A stretch of 64,000 nucleotides of DNA from Haliscomenobacter sp041740695 (GCF_041740695.1 NZ_JBGSLK010000026.1:1-64000); one strand, 5' to 3'. Shown: positions 35,374 to 45,166, counted from the stretch's first letter. The notes: a model not told the origin generated them from the sequence alone. Translations and numbers: made by a program.

Positions 35374-38300
35374 TTACAAAAAACGAGGCTTAAGGTACCT
35401 GAACCAAACCCAGCCCAAACCCAGCAACAGGCACAAAACCCCACCCAAACCAATGTATTTCCCCAGCGGATCATACACCGCCTCCGTCGCCCCAATCCCG
35501 ATCAATCCCGCCCAAAAATACGGATGTACCTCATCGTGGGGCCGATTTTCCAACAAATTCAACTTGGCCTGTTGTAGCGCCCGATCCCGGCTAGCCCCCT
35601 TTTTCAACAACTGGAAAAAATTGACTACCAATTCCGCCGTACGCGCATCGTCTACACTCCAGAGCGTATTCACCACACTTTTGGCTCCGGCATGAATGAA
35701 GCCATGCGCCAAACTGATGATGCCTTCGCCAGAATGATAGTCACCAATGCCCGTTTCGCAGGCGCTCAGCACCACCAGTTCGGTAGGCAAACGCATGGCG
35801 TACAAATCGCGGGTGTAGAGGTACTCATTGCTGATGGTATCTTTTTGCTCCATAAAAGCCAGGGCCGAATAATTGTCCACGTTGATAAAATATTTGCCGT
35901 GGGTGGCCAGATGCAAGATGGGATAACGAGGCGCAAATTTTTGGAAAGCTGCCAGGGTAGCATTGCGACCCGTGAGTACTTTCGCCCCCCACAATTTGCC
36001 CAGCGCTTCCGCCTCTTTTTGGCTGTTGTACAAAACCCCCAAACCCAAGGCATGCCCCCGAAAATCCGGTGCCATCGACAATATCCCCGGTTTAAACCAG
36101 CGGACATGGCTTTTGCGCGACAACTCCCAGGACAAACTCCCCGAGTAGCTGTATTGAATGGCATACTGGCGCAACAAGTAGGCGTGGCTTTTAAAATAAC
36201 TCGTGTTCTTGGGCATTTTGGTCAACAGGGACTCAAAAGGCAGGTAACTCAAGGGTCCATCCGCTACGATGATCAAGGATTCATTGTCTTTTAAAGCACT
36301 TTGTAGCGGCTTAAAAACAGCACCGTACAAGGCATTCGACAATTGACACCAAGCCAGAAGGTTGCTGTCGAGCGCAGCGCCATTGAGGGCCGGGTATTTG
36401 CGCAAGAGTTGCCGAAAACTTTTGGCCTCCTGCACCAGTGACTGCGATTTGGGCAAGGCAAAGCCCTTTAGTCCCTGGGTGGTCAATACAAATACCAGCA
36501 GGCTACTCTCCGTTTCAAAATATTCCACCAGCGCCTGTTTGGGCTGTAGCCAGCGTTTTTGCAAAAAAGAGGCACTATAAGTAGTATCGGTAGCCATCCT
36601 GATGCCTTTTTGTTGTTGCCAACGGCGGATCACTTTTTGCAAACTATCCAGTTTTTGCATCAAGCCCAACATGCTCCGATCCAGCTGTGCGACCTTACTG
36701 GGGCTGGTGATTTTTTCACTTTCCAATTCCGCCAAGCGACCCAGCAAGTTTTGTTCCAGCGTTGCCCAGTCTTTGGGGATATTGGTTTGTGCATTGGATT
36801 GGCTTTGTTGGATTCCCTCTAGCAATTGCACCCCTTTGCTTTTTTCACTGAGCAAAAAAGCTTTTTCGAGGTAAGTATGCTGGCCACTTTTTTGCCAAAT
36901 GCGAAAATACAAATCGGTGGCCTCGCGGTACAGTACGTATTGTTGTTGCAACCACAGCTGCCGGGCACCTGAACTGCTCAATTGGTGGCGTAAAAAACCC
37001 ATCAAACGTATGGCTTCAAGGTTGGCTTGGGCCGCCTTTTTTTGCCAGTACAACACTGCTTTAGGCGACTTGCTGCTCAAGGCTACCGCTTTCCAGGTAC
37101 GGCCTTGTTGGGCCAATACTTTCATCACTTCCAGGGTGATCTCACTGCCCCAGAGGGTTTCACCGGGCTGATAGGCTAAGGCTGTTAAGGCCTCTTGCAA
37201 GAGCTTGCTGCTTTCATTTATTTTACCCTGTTGTAGGAGGATTTCAGCCCGGGTGCGCAATACCTGGGCGTAACCCAAGCCCTGCATTTGCCCGATTTGT
37301 TGCAGGGCTCGAATGGCCAAAAGACTCTGCATGCTAGCAGTATCCAAAAAACCCTGTTGGATGTACCCAACGGCCATACTGTTGTGGATTTGTGCCAAAT
37401 CGGGGTGCCCCTGGGGGAGGTTTTGATGTAGCTTAGTGGCGGCAATCTTGAAATTGAGAATAGATTGGACGTACTCCTGTTTTTGTAAATAACAAACCCC
37501 GATGTTGCTGTAAATCGTGGCAGCAAAGACCTGATCGTTGTACAAAGATTCGATCGGCCCCAAGGCGTCGAGGTGATGGTGTACGGCCAGATCGTAATCG
37601 CCTAATCGTTGGTGACAAAGACCGATTTTATGCCAGGCGGGCGCACTGGCGGGTTGTTTGGGGCCGCCATAAAGAAAAACTGCTTGTTGCAAGTAAGGGA
37701 TCGCAGCAGGATAGTCCCCTTTTTCCAGCAGCACTTCACCAATGTTTTCGAAGGTAGGGGCCAAGGTAGGGTCTTTATCTCCGTATACCTTTCGGCGAAT
37801 AGCCAACACTTTTTCAAATAGAGCCTGAGCCTGATCCCATTGCCCCATTTCGTACAATACTTTGCCCAGGTTGTTCAGCGCAGGGGTAACCTTTAAATGA
37901 TTTGTGCCAAAGGTTTTTTCCCGGATTTCCAACGCCGCGCGGTATTCACGGGCGGCCTCCTGAAAATCACCTGTGAAATAGGCGCAATTCCCCAAATTAT
38001 TGTGGCTCACTGCAATGTCGGCGTGATTGGGGGGCAGGATGGCCTGGCGGATGCGCAAGGCTTGTTGGTGCATGCGCCGTGCACCTGCGTAATCGCCCAA
38101 TTTGAGCTGGCAATTGCCAATATTGTTGTAGGAATCGGCGGTTTTTTCATGTTTTTCGCCAAACAGCACGGTGCGGAGTTTGAGTGCATTTTGGTGCCAC
38201 TGAATAGCCTGGCCGAAATTGTCCAATTTGAGTTCGTATTCTCCTAGATTATTCCAGGCTTGGGCAATGAGTGGGTGACCTTTTTTTTGAAAAGCTTGTA

Positions 38301-38571
38301 ATTGTTGGAGGCTACGCAAAAAGAAGGCCTTGGCATTGGGAAAATCGGCTTGTTCAATGGCGATATCGCCCAATAGAATCAGGGCCTGTGCATTTATTTC
38401 AGGATTTTTTTGGGTGCTTAAAACGCCTTTGGCTATGGTCGCAGCTTCCTGATAACGAAGGGAATCAAAGAGTATTTGTGCTTTTTGAAGCTTGCCCAGG
38501 GCTTGATTTTGCCCCCAGCCCAGTCCAGCCCAGAGCAGAAAACTAGCCAACAAAATGCAATGCTTCCTCAT
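35374..38571 (-). CDS. CHAT-domain protease-like protein with N-terminal TPR array and C-terminal membrane anchor
   Basis: The 1065-residue product has a signal peptide (MRKHCILLASFLLWAGLGWG). About ten TPR units (40-470) follow in the kinesin-light-chain/TPR_12 style (AQAWNNLGEYELKLDNFGQAIQWHQNAL, ADSYNNIGNCQL). A helical linker leads to a CHAT domain (about 720-1020) with the caspase-like dyad HLATHGKYF and LSACETGIG. A C-terminal transmembrane segment (GGVLCLLLGLGWVWF) ends the protein. CHAT domains are caspase-superfamily peptidases. With both catalytic residues present, activity is plausible. It is divergent from an ECF sigma/TPR pair with a 213-bp gap, which suggests shared regulation. 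Confidence 0.9.
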   Translation of the reverse strand: MRKHCILLASFLLWAGLGWGQNQALGKLQKAQILFDSLRYQEAATIAKGVLSTQKNPEINAQALILLGDIAIEQADFPNAKAFFLRSLQQLQAFQKKGHPLIAQAWNNLGEYELKLDNFGQAIQWHQNALKLRTVLFGEKHEKTADSYNNIGNCQLKLGDYAGARRMHQQALRIRQAILPPNHADIAVSHNNLGNCAYFTGDFQEAAREYRAALEIREKTFGTNHLKVTPALNNLGKVLYEMGQWDQAQALFEKVLAIRRKVYGDKDPTLAPTFENIGEVLLEKGDYPAAIPYLQQAVFLYGGPKQPASAPAWHKIGLCHQRLGDYDLAVHHHLDALGPIESLYNDQVFAATIYSNIGVCYLQKQEYVQSILNFKIAATKLHQNLPQGHPDLAQIHNSMAVGYIQQGFLDTASMQSLLAIRALQQIGQMQGLGYAQVLRTRAEILLQQGKINESSKLLQEALTALAYQPGETLWGSEITLEVMKVLAQQGRTWKAVALSSKSPKAVLYWQKKAAQANLEAIRLMGFLRHQLSSSGARQLWLQQQYVLYREATDLYFRIWQKSGQHTYLEKAFLLSEKSKGVQLLEGIQQSQSNAQTNIPKDWATLEQNLLGRLAELESEKITSPSKVAQLDRSMLGLMQKLDSLQKVIRRWQQQKGIRMATDTTYSASFLQKRWLQPKQALVEYFETESSLLVFVLTTQGLKGFALPKSQSLVQEAKSFRQLLRKYPALNGAALDSNLLAWCQLSNALYGAVFKPLQSALKDNESLIIVADGPLSYLPFESLLTKMPKNTSYFKSHAYLLRQYAIQYSYSGSLSWELSRKSHVRWFKPGILSMAPDFRGHALGLGVLYNSQKEAEALGKLWGAKVLTGRNATLAAFQKFAPRYPILHLATHGKYFINVDNYSALAFMEQKDTISNEYLYTRDLYAMRLPTELVVLSACETGIGDYHSGEGIISLAHGFIHAGAKSVVNTLWSVDDARTAELVVNFFQLLKKGASRDRALQQAKLNLLENRPHDEVHPYFWAGLIGIGATEAVYDPLGKYIGLGGVLCLLLGLGWVWFRYLKPRFL

Positions 38572-38784
38572 TTATCAACGTTTCTGAACGTGTTTGTCCC
38601 TTGTTTATCCCTTGCACACGGGCAAAATAGTTATTTTCGCAAAAATAAACCCTATGGTCTGCATTCTTGTACTTAGATGAAGGGGTTTAATACACTTCCT
38701 ACGCCTTCAAAAAGAATATATGGACGATTTGCTAAAATATTTCGACAAACCTGGCACATTATTCTGCTTAAAAACACCTACTCC

Positions 38785-39387
38785 ATGAACGCCATCACCT
38801 ACACGAACGAGTCATTAGTAGCGGCGATCAAAAATGGCGGCACCGTAAGACAAACGGCAATCCGCTGGTTGTACGACGACAAAGAATTGCAGCAGCGCGT
38901 CGTTTCATTCGTCAGAAACAATCGGGGCAACCAAGAAGATGGTACCGATATGTTTCACGAAGGAATCATTGTGCTGGACCGCAACATCCGGGAAGATAAA
39001 TTCCGGGGTGAAGCACCCGTAAAAGGTTACCTGTATTCGATTTGTCGTTTTTTGTGGATGAACCAAATGCGCAAACAAGAACGTGTATCCCTGGTTGATC
39101 CCATTAAACCAGCGCAGGAAGAACCCGATCTGGAAACTCCAGAAGTTACCTTCCGCACCGAAGAACGGAAAAACTTACTCAGCCACCTGCTTGATCAACT
39201 CGGCGAACAATGTCGCAAAGTGTTGGAGATGTGGAAATTGTCGTACTCAATGGCGGAAATTGCAGAAACCCTGCAACTCAGCAACGAGGCTAACGCCCGG
39301 AAAATTAAGTACCGCTGCCACCTGGCCTTGATGGAATTCCTGGAAAAAAACCCAGGCATGGTAAAACAACTTAAAGATGTGTTATGA
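38785..39387 (+). CDS. ECF-type RNA polymerase sigma factor
   Basis: The 200-residue protein has the sigma-70 region 2 and 4 layout. Region 2 contains AIRWLYDDKELQQRVVSFVRNN, DMFHEGIIVLDRNI, and FRGEAPVKGYLYSICRFLWMNQMRK. A region 4 helix-turn-helix follows, with QCRKVLEMWKLSYSMAEIAETLQLSNEANARKIKYRC. ATG 38785 is preferred because the 36 upstream residues are not sigma-like. Its stop overlaps the next ATG by 4 nt (ATGA), so the downstream TPR protein is probably its regulator. The divergent CHAT-TPR gene is a candidate target. Confidence 0.85.
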   Translation: MNAITYTNESLVAAIKNGGTVRQTAIRWLYDDKELQQRVVSFVRNNRGNQEDGTDMFHEGIIVLDRNIREDKFRGEAPVKGYLYSICRFLWMNQMRKQERVSLVDPIKPAQEEPDLETPEVTFRTEERKNLLSHLLDQLGEQCRKVLEMWKLSYSMAEIAETLQLSNEANARKIKYRCHLALMEFLEKNPGMVKQLKDVL

Positions 39388-40136
39388 AGCTTGAAAATTA
39401 TTACGACCGAATCGACCAGTACCATGCTGGGGAATTGTCGACAGGAGATCGTCAAAGCTTTGAACGGGAACTCGGCAGCAACAGTGATTTGCGCCAGGCT
39501 GAAGAATTATACCGCCTAAGTTTGAGCGCACTGGATTACGGAGTGGAAGAAAGCCTGCGTAATGACTTGAAAAAATGGGAACAAGAAGGCAATCGTGCTG
39601 CTTCTGGCGGTCGGATTATTTCCTTGCGCCGGGGTATTTTTATCCTGAGCGCTGCTGCGGCAGTTTTGTTGCTGGTCTTTTTTGCCCGCCCATTTTTGAT
39701 GCCTGCACCAAGCAGTGATGAATTGTTTGCAAGCTACTATGAAGCACCCACTGAGTCGAGTATGCGCGGTGGAGCGGTGCCTCAAAATGCTTTGACTACA
39801 GGCAAAACTGCCCTGGCGGAAGAAAGTTATGCCGATGCAGTAGAAGATTTTGCGCGGATTCCTGAAGGCGACCCTCTATATGTGGAAGCACAATTCTACC
39901 TTGGCCACGCTTTAGTGGGGTTGAATAATTTCAGCGCAGCTAAAAAAGCTTTTGAAATTGCGGCCAATTCCAACGAATCCAAATTCAAAGAAAAAGGGGA
40001 GTGGAATTATATATTGGCCTGCCTGAAGCTAGGGCCGATGGACGCTGCCGTTGAATCCAAATTAAAAACCATCGCGCAGAACGAGAATAGTTCTTTTGCC
40101 AAAGAAGCGCGTGAAATCTTGAAGAAGATGAAGTAA
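39384..40136 (+). CDS. Anti-sigma-like membrane protein with TPR-like C-terminus
   Basis: The 250-residue product has a cytosolic N-terminal region (YYDRIDQYHAGELSTGDRQSFERELGSNSDLRQAEELYRL) like the N-terminal parts of anti-sigma proteins. One transmembrane segment follows (about 81-101, FILSAAAAVLLLVFFARPFLM). The C-terminal domain is TPR-like (SYADAVEDFARIPEGDPLYVEAQFYLGHALVGLNNFSAAKKAFEIA). It is translationally coupled to the sigma factor. A cytosolic sigma-binding part with an external sensing TPR is the natural reading, but it is inferred from layout. A 35-bp stem terminator follows. Confidence 0.75.
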   Translation: MKLENYYDRIDQYHAGELSTGDRQSFERELGSNSDLRQAEELYRLSLSALDYGVEESLRNDLKKWEQEGNRAASGGRIISLRRGIFILSAAAAVLLLVFFARPFLMPAPSSDELFASYYEAPTESSMRGGAVPQNALTTGKTALAEESYADAVEDFARIPEGDPLYVEAQFYLGHALVGLNNFSAAKKAFEIAANSNESKFKEKGEWNYILACLKLGPMDAAVESKLKTIAQNENSSFAKEAREILKKMK

Positions 40137-40149
40137 ACCTTTACTATAC

Positions 40150-40242
40150 AACAAAGTTAAAAAACTGAAGGCTTGAAAAAAACGGTCACCGAGCGGAGTC
40201 GAGGTGTCGTTTTTTTCAAGCCTTCAGTTTTTTAACTTTGTT
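40150..40242 (+). terminator. 35-bp perfect stem hairpin with a REP-like loop
   Basis: Positions 40150-40184 and 40208-40242 are perfect reverse complements (AACAAAGTTAAAAAACTGAAGG at the start of the left arm). The 23-nt loop contains a smaller palindrome, TCACCGAGCGGAGTCGAGGTG, related to the one inside the first DGR target gene at 55146-55171. It probably ends the sigma operon. The length is unusual for an intrinsic terminator. Confidence 0.7.
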
Positions 40243-40288
40243 ATAGCTTTTTTCGAATAAAAGAACCCAAAAAATTACATTTGCAGAC

Positions 40289-41500
40289 ATGCAAACCCAG
40301 CAGATTTTAGACCAGGTAACCCAAGCCAGTATTCAGCTCATCCTGCATGAGCCTTTCTATGGGCATGTATTGACGGGACTGGTTAAGGAGCTCAATGTTG
40401 AGATTCTGTGTCTGTCATTGGGCGTGAATGTCAACAAAACGCCCAAACTCGCGATCAATCCAACCTATTGGCAAGCTGATTTGAACACTCCCTCCCAACG
40501 CTTGGGTGCACTCAAACACGAAATATTGCACTTGGTATTTGGTCACCTGCTACGGGAACGGGACTTTACCAATCTGCGCATCTTTCACCTGGCTGCGGAT
40601 TTGGCGGTGAATCAATATTTGAGCCCTGAACAACTCAGCCCAGCTTCACTCACCCTGAACCTCTTCCCCGAACTGGATTTGCAACCCTATCGCCCGGTCG
40701 ATGTCTACTACGATGAACTAGCGAGCGCCTGGGACAAAACGCTGCGCCGTGGGCAAATCATCAGCCCGAAACTATCTGACTTGATGGCAGCAGGTACTGG
40801 CCCTCTAGCTGGGCATGACTTATGGCAAAATGAGGTAGGGACGCTGAGTGCTGCTGAAAAAAAAGTGCTCGCGACGGGAATGCAACAGATTGTGCAAAAT
40901 GCCCTTGAGCGGGTAGGCAGCAAAGGCCTGGGCAGCTTGCCAGGAATCTTGCAAACACAATTAAACCAATTGCTTACAAAGCCTGAGCCAGCGCTGGATT
41001 GGCGGCGTTTTTTGCGTTTATTTGTCGGCGCAGGACAACGTACTTTTTTGCAAAACACCCTGCGTAAAGTTTCCCGGCGTTACGGCACCAATCCAGGCTT
41101 GCGCATCCGCAACAAGCACAAATTGCTGATTGCGCTGGATACTTCAGCGAGTATTGCCGATGCGGAAATACAAGCCTTTTTCCAGGAAATCCAGCAGATT
41201 TGGCGTTTGGGAACCGAAATTTTTATCCTGGAATGTGATACCCAGATCAACAATGCCTATATTTATCGGGGCACGATTCCAGTAGTCGTTGCTGGTCGAG
41301 GGGGCACCCATTTTGATGCGGCAATTGAATATGCCAATCAAAAATCGAATGCGGATGCGGTGGTGTATTTTACTGATGGATTGGGCCCTGCGCCCAGTTT
41401 ATCTTGCCGTAAACCACTGTTGTGGATGATCAGCAAAGGCAACCAAGGCAGGGATGGAAACAATTGGGAACATTTGCCTGGAAGAAAAATAAGCATGTAA
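40289..41500 (+). CDS. VWA-like/DUF2201 protein with HExxH-type motif
   Basis: The 403-residue protein has the metallopeptidase-like N-terminal domain of the DUF2201 type, with LKHEILHLVFGHLL (about 89-102). Its C-terminal VWA-like domain has the metal-ion-dependent adhesion motif LIALDTSAS and a later YFTDGLGPAP. In this family a VWA protein works with a MoxR-type AAA ATPase to act on or assemble a partner. Such an ATPase follows immediately (7-nt gap), so the two form a functional pair. The target is unknown. The start ATG 40289 lies after the stem-loop. Confidence 0.85.
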   Translation: MQTQQILDQVTQASIQLILHEPFYGHVLTGLVKELNVEILCLSLGVNVNKTPKLAINPTYWQADLNTPSQRLGALKHEILHLVFGHLLRERDFTNLRIFHLAADLAVNQYLSPEQLSPASLTLNLFPELDLQPYRPVDVYYDELASAWDKTLRRGQIISPKLSDLMAAGTGPLAGHDLWQNEVGTLSAAEKKVLATGMQQIVQNALERVGSKGLGSLPGILQTQLNQLLTKPEPALDWRRFLRLFVGAGQRTFLQNTLRKVSRRYGTNPGLRIRNKHKLLIALDTSASIADAEIQAFFQEIQQIWRLGTEIFILECDTQINNAYIYRGTIPVVVAGRGGTHFDAAIEYANQKSNADAVVYFTDGLGPAPSLSCRKPLLWMISKGNQGRDGNNWEHLPGRKISM

Positions 41501-41507
41501 ATTAACT

Positions 41508-42608
41508 ATGCACAATTACCAATACTACGGAACTCGGGTTAACGCGACAGAACTGAGCAGTTTTATCCAACACATCTTCCAAACCAATCAGGTGCTGGAA
41601 GGAGAGGGGAAGCGCAAATCACCCATCTGCATCTGGGGCCGCCACGGCATAGGTAAAACCGAGATCGTCGAGCACCTCGCCCAGCAAAATGGCTACCAAT
41701 ACGTCTACCTCGCCCCGGCTCAATTTGAAGAAATGGGGGATTTGGTCGGTATGCCCGCCATTGAGGGGGCGCGCACCGTTTTTCGAGCACCCGCCTGGGT
41801 GCCTGACTCCCCAGGGCCCGGCATATTGTTGATCGACGACGTCAACCGCGCCGATGAACGCATCCTGCGCGGCATCATGCAGTTGTTGCAAAACCACGAG
41901 CTGATCAGTTGGCAATTGCCGCCCCACTGGCAAATCATCCTGACCGCCAACCCCGATGGTGGGGATTATTCGGTTACTCCTATGGACGATGCCATGCTAA
42001 CGCGGATGCTGCACGTCACCTTGGAATTTGACCTCAAAACCTGGGTGCAATGGGCCGAACAAAATGAGGTGGATGCCCGAGGGATCAATTTTGTATTACT
42101 TTATCCCGAAATCATCACCGGGCAACGCACCACTCCGCGGACTTTGGTGCAGTTTTTTGAAGCCATCAAATCGATCAAAGACTTGAGTGCCAATCTGGGC
42201 CTGGTGCGGATTCTGGCCGATTCCTGTTTGGACGAACAAAGCGCTACAGCTTTTATCTCTTTTGTCAACCACAACCTGAGCGAGTTGATTACCCCCCAGC
42301 AAATCTGCAATGCCCAGGATTTTGAAAAAGAGGTCGTTTTGCCTTTTCAAAAAATGGTAGTCAAACAGCCAATTCGGGTGGACATCATTGCGGCTTTGTG
42401 TACGCGTTTGGCCAATTATTTGTTGCAGGACGCTAAATCGCTTAGTCCGGCTCAGTTCAACAATCTGAAAGCCTTTTTAAAAATTGACTTTATTCCGAAT
42501 GACATTCGTTTCACCTTGTTGAAGGACTTGACTACGGGCGGGCAGGCGGGTTTGAAGGGCTTGCTGGCGGATGTGGAGTTGGGGAAGTTGGTTTTGAAGA
42601 TGATGTGA
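41508..42608 (+). CDS. MoxR-type AAA ATPase
   Basis: The 366-residue product is an AAA+ ATPase of the MoxR kind. The Walker A is GRHGIGKTEIVEHL (about 42-55), Walker B is GILLIDDVNRADERILRGI, and sensor 1 is IILTANPDGG, followed by MDDAMLTRML. The C-terminal lid is helical. MoxR ATPases act with VWA proteins as chaperone-like pairs. The VWA gene ends 7 nt upstream, so the two are co-expressed. Confidence 0.9.
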   Translation: MHNYQYYGTRVNATELSSFIQHIFQTNQVLEGEGKRKSPICIWGRHGIGKTEIVEHLAQQNGYQYVYLAPAQFEEMGDLVGMPAIEGARTVFRAPAWVPDSPGPGILLIDDVNRADERILRGIMQLLQNHELISWQLPPHWQIILTANPDGGDYSVTPMDDAMLTRMLHVTLEFDLKTWVQWAEQNEVDARGINFVLLYPEIITGQRTTPRTLVQFFEAIKSIKDLSANLGLVRILADSCLDEQSATAFISFVNHNLSELITPQQICNAQDFEKEVVLPFQKMVVKQPIRVDIIAALCTRLANYLLQDAKSLSPAQFNNLKAFLKIDFIPNDIRFTLLKDLTTGGQAGLKGLLADVELGKLVLKMM

Positions 42609-42696
42609 TTTGTTGATCTCTGCTGACTTCCATTTCAGCAGCACAAGGTTTCTTAAGACTTGCATAAAACCCCATGTTGTGCGTTCATACTTTTAG

Positions 42697-43806
42697 TCAA
42701 TATTTTCGTTCAAAGGACTTACCATTGAAACGATACACCCCATTGGGACCTCCGCCAAACCACAATTCACCGGTTTTGCTTTGGTAAATAATCCAAGTAA
42801 AGTTCCCATCGAGACCATCTTTTTGGGTGAAATTTTTCATCGTATGTCCATCGTATCGCCACACACCTGATTCTACTGTTCCAAACCAAATGTTACCCAA
42901 AGTGTCTTCACCTATCGAAAAAACCCTGTCCAGAGAATTACCACCTTTGGTGTCTTCTTTTCTTAATTGATGTTGTTTTGTAAAATGGGTGAACTTTTTA
43001 CCATCATATTTTAAGACTCCGATGCCCCCAACTGGGCTGCCACCACTATTGTTTCCAATCCATAGATTACCCTTGCTGTCTTCCATGATGGATCGAATAT
43101 GCAAAGATTCGGTTGGGGGGCCATTTAATCCTAATGAGTCATCATTAAACACTTTAAATTGCTTCCCATCATGCCAAACCAATGCATTATAAGTTCCAAA
43201 CCAAACCGCTCCATTTTTACTTCTGACAAAAGGTGTTGAAATTGAATAGGCGTTTTCCTCTCCTGATTTTGTTTTTATGGGGAAGCTGCGGTAATAGAGG
43301 TTTTTCCCGTCATATTGATACACTCCCGGCCCCCCTTCAATTTTATTGTAACCAGCAGTTTCATCCCCTTTAAACCAAAGGTCACTATCCCTTAATTTCC
43401 ACCTGTTTTTTACATCATAATTTTTTTCATTGTAGATAGTCATTTCTTTACCATCATAGCTACTTAATCCAACCCCACATTCAAACCAGATGGTGCCATT
43501 TTTATCTTCATAAATGCTCCTCACCTGGTTGTTACTTAATCCGTTTTGGGTGGTGAAATATTGCAAGCGACCATGCTGAAGCATACACACCCCTTCGTTA
43601 TGACTCCCAAACCAAATATTTCCTTTACTGTCTTCTAAAATTGAACGAACTCCGGTGGTGTAATTTAACAATTGGCTATCAGGTTTAGCCTGTACTGCCT
43701 GATTTCCCTTATTGGATTGACTTTGACTATTGCAAGAGATGGTTACGGCTAGCAAAAATGCCCAACAAAGGATGAAAAAGTTTTGATTGTCTGAATTCAC
43801 TTTCAT
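42697..43806 (-). CDS. Two-component-regulator-type propeller lipoprotein
   Basis: The 369-residue product carries a lipoprotein signal (FLLAVTISC, cysteine near 25). It consists of repeated Reg_prop blades, seen as RSILEDSKGNIWFGS, RSIYEDKNGTIWFE, RSIMEDSKGNLWIGN, FSIGEDTLGNIWFG and IIYQSKTGELWFGG. It therefore has the sensor propeller of hybrid two-component systems without any kinase domain, and probably sits on the outer face of a membrane. A short propeller remnant lies upstream at 43816-43899, which points to gene duplication or loss. Composition is more AT-rich than in the MoxR gene. Confidence 0.8.
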   Translation of the reverse strand: MKVNSDNQNFFILCWAFLLAVTISCNSQSQSNKGNQAVQAKPDSQLLNYTTGVRSILEDSKGNIWFGSHNEGVCMLQHGRLQYFTTQNGLSNNQVRSIYEDKNGTIWFECGVGLSSYDGKEMTIYNEKNYDVKNRWKLRDSDLWFKGDETAGYNKIEGGPGVYQYDGKNLYYRSFPIKTKSGEENAYSISTPFVRSKNGAVWFGTYNALVWHDGKQFKVFNDDSLGLNGPPTESLHIRSIMEDSKGNLWIGNNSGGSPVGGIGVLKYDGKKFTHFTKQHQLRKEDTKGGNSLDRVFSIGEDTLGNIWFGTVESGVWRYDGHTMKNFTQKDGLDGNFTWIIYQSKTGELWFGGGPNGVYRFNGKSFERKY

Positions 43807-43815
43807 GGCCTAACA

Positions 43816-43899
43816 TTATTTAAAGTCAGTAATGGTTTTTCCATCATAACGATACACTCCACCACCAGAGCCAAACCTAATCATTCTCAAATTTCCCAT
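43816..43899 (-). pseudogene. Fragment of a propeller gene
   Basis: A 27-codon frame (ATG 43899, stop 43816) reads GNLRMIRFGSGGGVYRYDGKTITDF-like. This matches the last blade of the neighbouring propeller gene (VYRFNGKSFERKY). It looks like the 3' remnant of a second copy whose body has been lost. Confidence 0.55.
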
Positions 43900-44089
43900 G
43901 GCTTTTTGATTGTAAAAAGATGTAACTAAGATGTAAATCTTTTGTACAACACCAGAACGTTGTCAATTATTACCAGTTCTTTAATTGGAGTTTATTGATT
44001 TGTGTGGTCTAATTGCAAGGTGGTAGGAGATCATAGCGTTGTTTACAACGTTCGAGTATTGCTCTAGGCGAGGTTTGTGTCAAATACTA

Positions 44090-45166
44090 TTATTCATTCA
44101 AATTAAGCAAATAACTTGCAATTGCTTGTGTCTCCTCACTTGTGAAAAGTGGCTTGAAATATCTAACATAACGAAGAAGCTCATTTACCGTCAAAACCTT
44201 TACATACTGAAACTCTTCGTTTGGTCTTGAATTGGTCAATACAATCATATTTCTTATTGGTATTTTTCTGTCTCCCCAATGATGTTGCGGAAGTTTTACT
44301 CTTCCACTTGAAATGTCTTCGGTTAGTGTTTTAAAGAGTGCAAAGTTTGTTCGTTTTACTTGTTGAACTGGAGAACGTAAATCCAAACTAGCTAATGATT
44401 TTTCACTCCAATTTTTTGTCTCAATAAGAAAGATGCCCGAAGGTGTAACAAGCAAGTGGTCGATTTGAATTGATTTGATGTAATCGTTTTCTTGTCGGTT
44501 GTATATGGGAGGATGAAAAGTTAGAGCAAAGTCGTTAATCAAAACATTTTCGTCTGATAAGTTTTCCAATTCTTTTACAACTTTATGTTCGCCTAACGCT
44601 CCATAAATTGAATTGTTCACTTCATCAATTATACGCTGTTTATATTCAAGTTTGTTTATCTCGGTTAAACAGCTTTTGTTTACTGCGTCTCTAAAATGCG
44701 AAGTGATATACTGGCGGCGATAAGTTTTATTTAGATGTTGGTCAACTAAGTTTCCTACTGCGTAACTAACTTTAGTATTCAAATTGAGTTCTAAATTTTG
44801 AAGTTTCCTTTTTAAAGACCGCCGCTTTGTATAATTGACAAATCCCTTAATGAAATTCAAACCCTTTGAAGTGGATAAGCTATTTAGCTTTAGCGTTAAC
44901 GCTTCAATCTCACTGCGAAAAATGTCTTCGAAAAGCATTTTATCCGTTTTAATAGCATTCTCTAATTGTAAAATTTCAGCGTCAAGAGTAATCTTTTCAT
45001 TTTCTATCAGTTGTTCGTGGTTTGAAATGATTTGCTGTCTTAAAGTTGAAAAGCTCTTTTGAAAATTTATTACCTCGTTTAAAGAATTGAAGTCATCAAT
45101 ATTGTGTCGCCTCAAATGTGTTTTTACCGTTGTTAAACAACCAACTGAGTTATGAACTTTGCACAT
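44090..45166 (-). CDS. NERD-domain (nuclease-related) protein
   Basis: The 358-residue product has a helical N-terminal region (about 30-130, coiled-coil-like, with EIEALTLKLNSLST). A NERD domain follows (about 190-300), with GALGEHKVVKELENL, SIQIDHLLVTPSGIFLIETKNW; the D and ExK positions match the restriction-endonuclease-like fold. NERD proteins are often found in defence or mobile DNA settings, but the function is generally unknown. Base composition is clearly AT-richer than that of the genes on either side, and the flanking non-coding DNA is long for this window, so it may have arrived by transfer. Confidence 0.8.
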   Translation of the reverse strand: MCKVHNSVGCLTTVKTHLRRHNIDDFNSLNEVINFQKSFSTLRQQIISNHEQLIENEKITLDAEILQLENAIKTDKMLFEDIFRSEIEALTLKLNSLSTSKGLNFIKGFVNYTKRRSLKRKLQNLELNLNTKVSYAVGNLVDQHLNKTYRRQYITSHFRDAVNKSCLTEINKLEYKQRIIDEVNNSIYGALGEHKVVKELENLSDENVLINDFALTFHPPIYNRQENDYIKSIQIDHLLVTPSGIFLIETKNWSEKSLASLDLRSPVQQVKRTNFALFKTLTEDISSGRVKLPQHHWGDRKIPIRNMIVLTNSRPNEEFQYVKVLTVNELLRYVRYFKPLFTSEETQAIASYLLNLNE

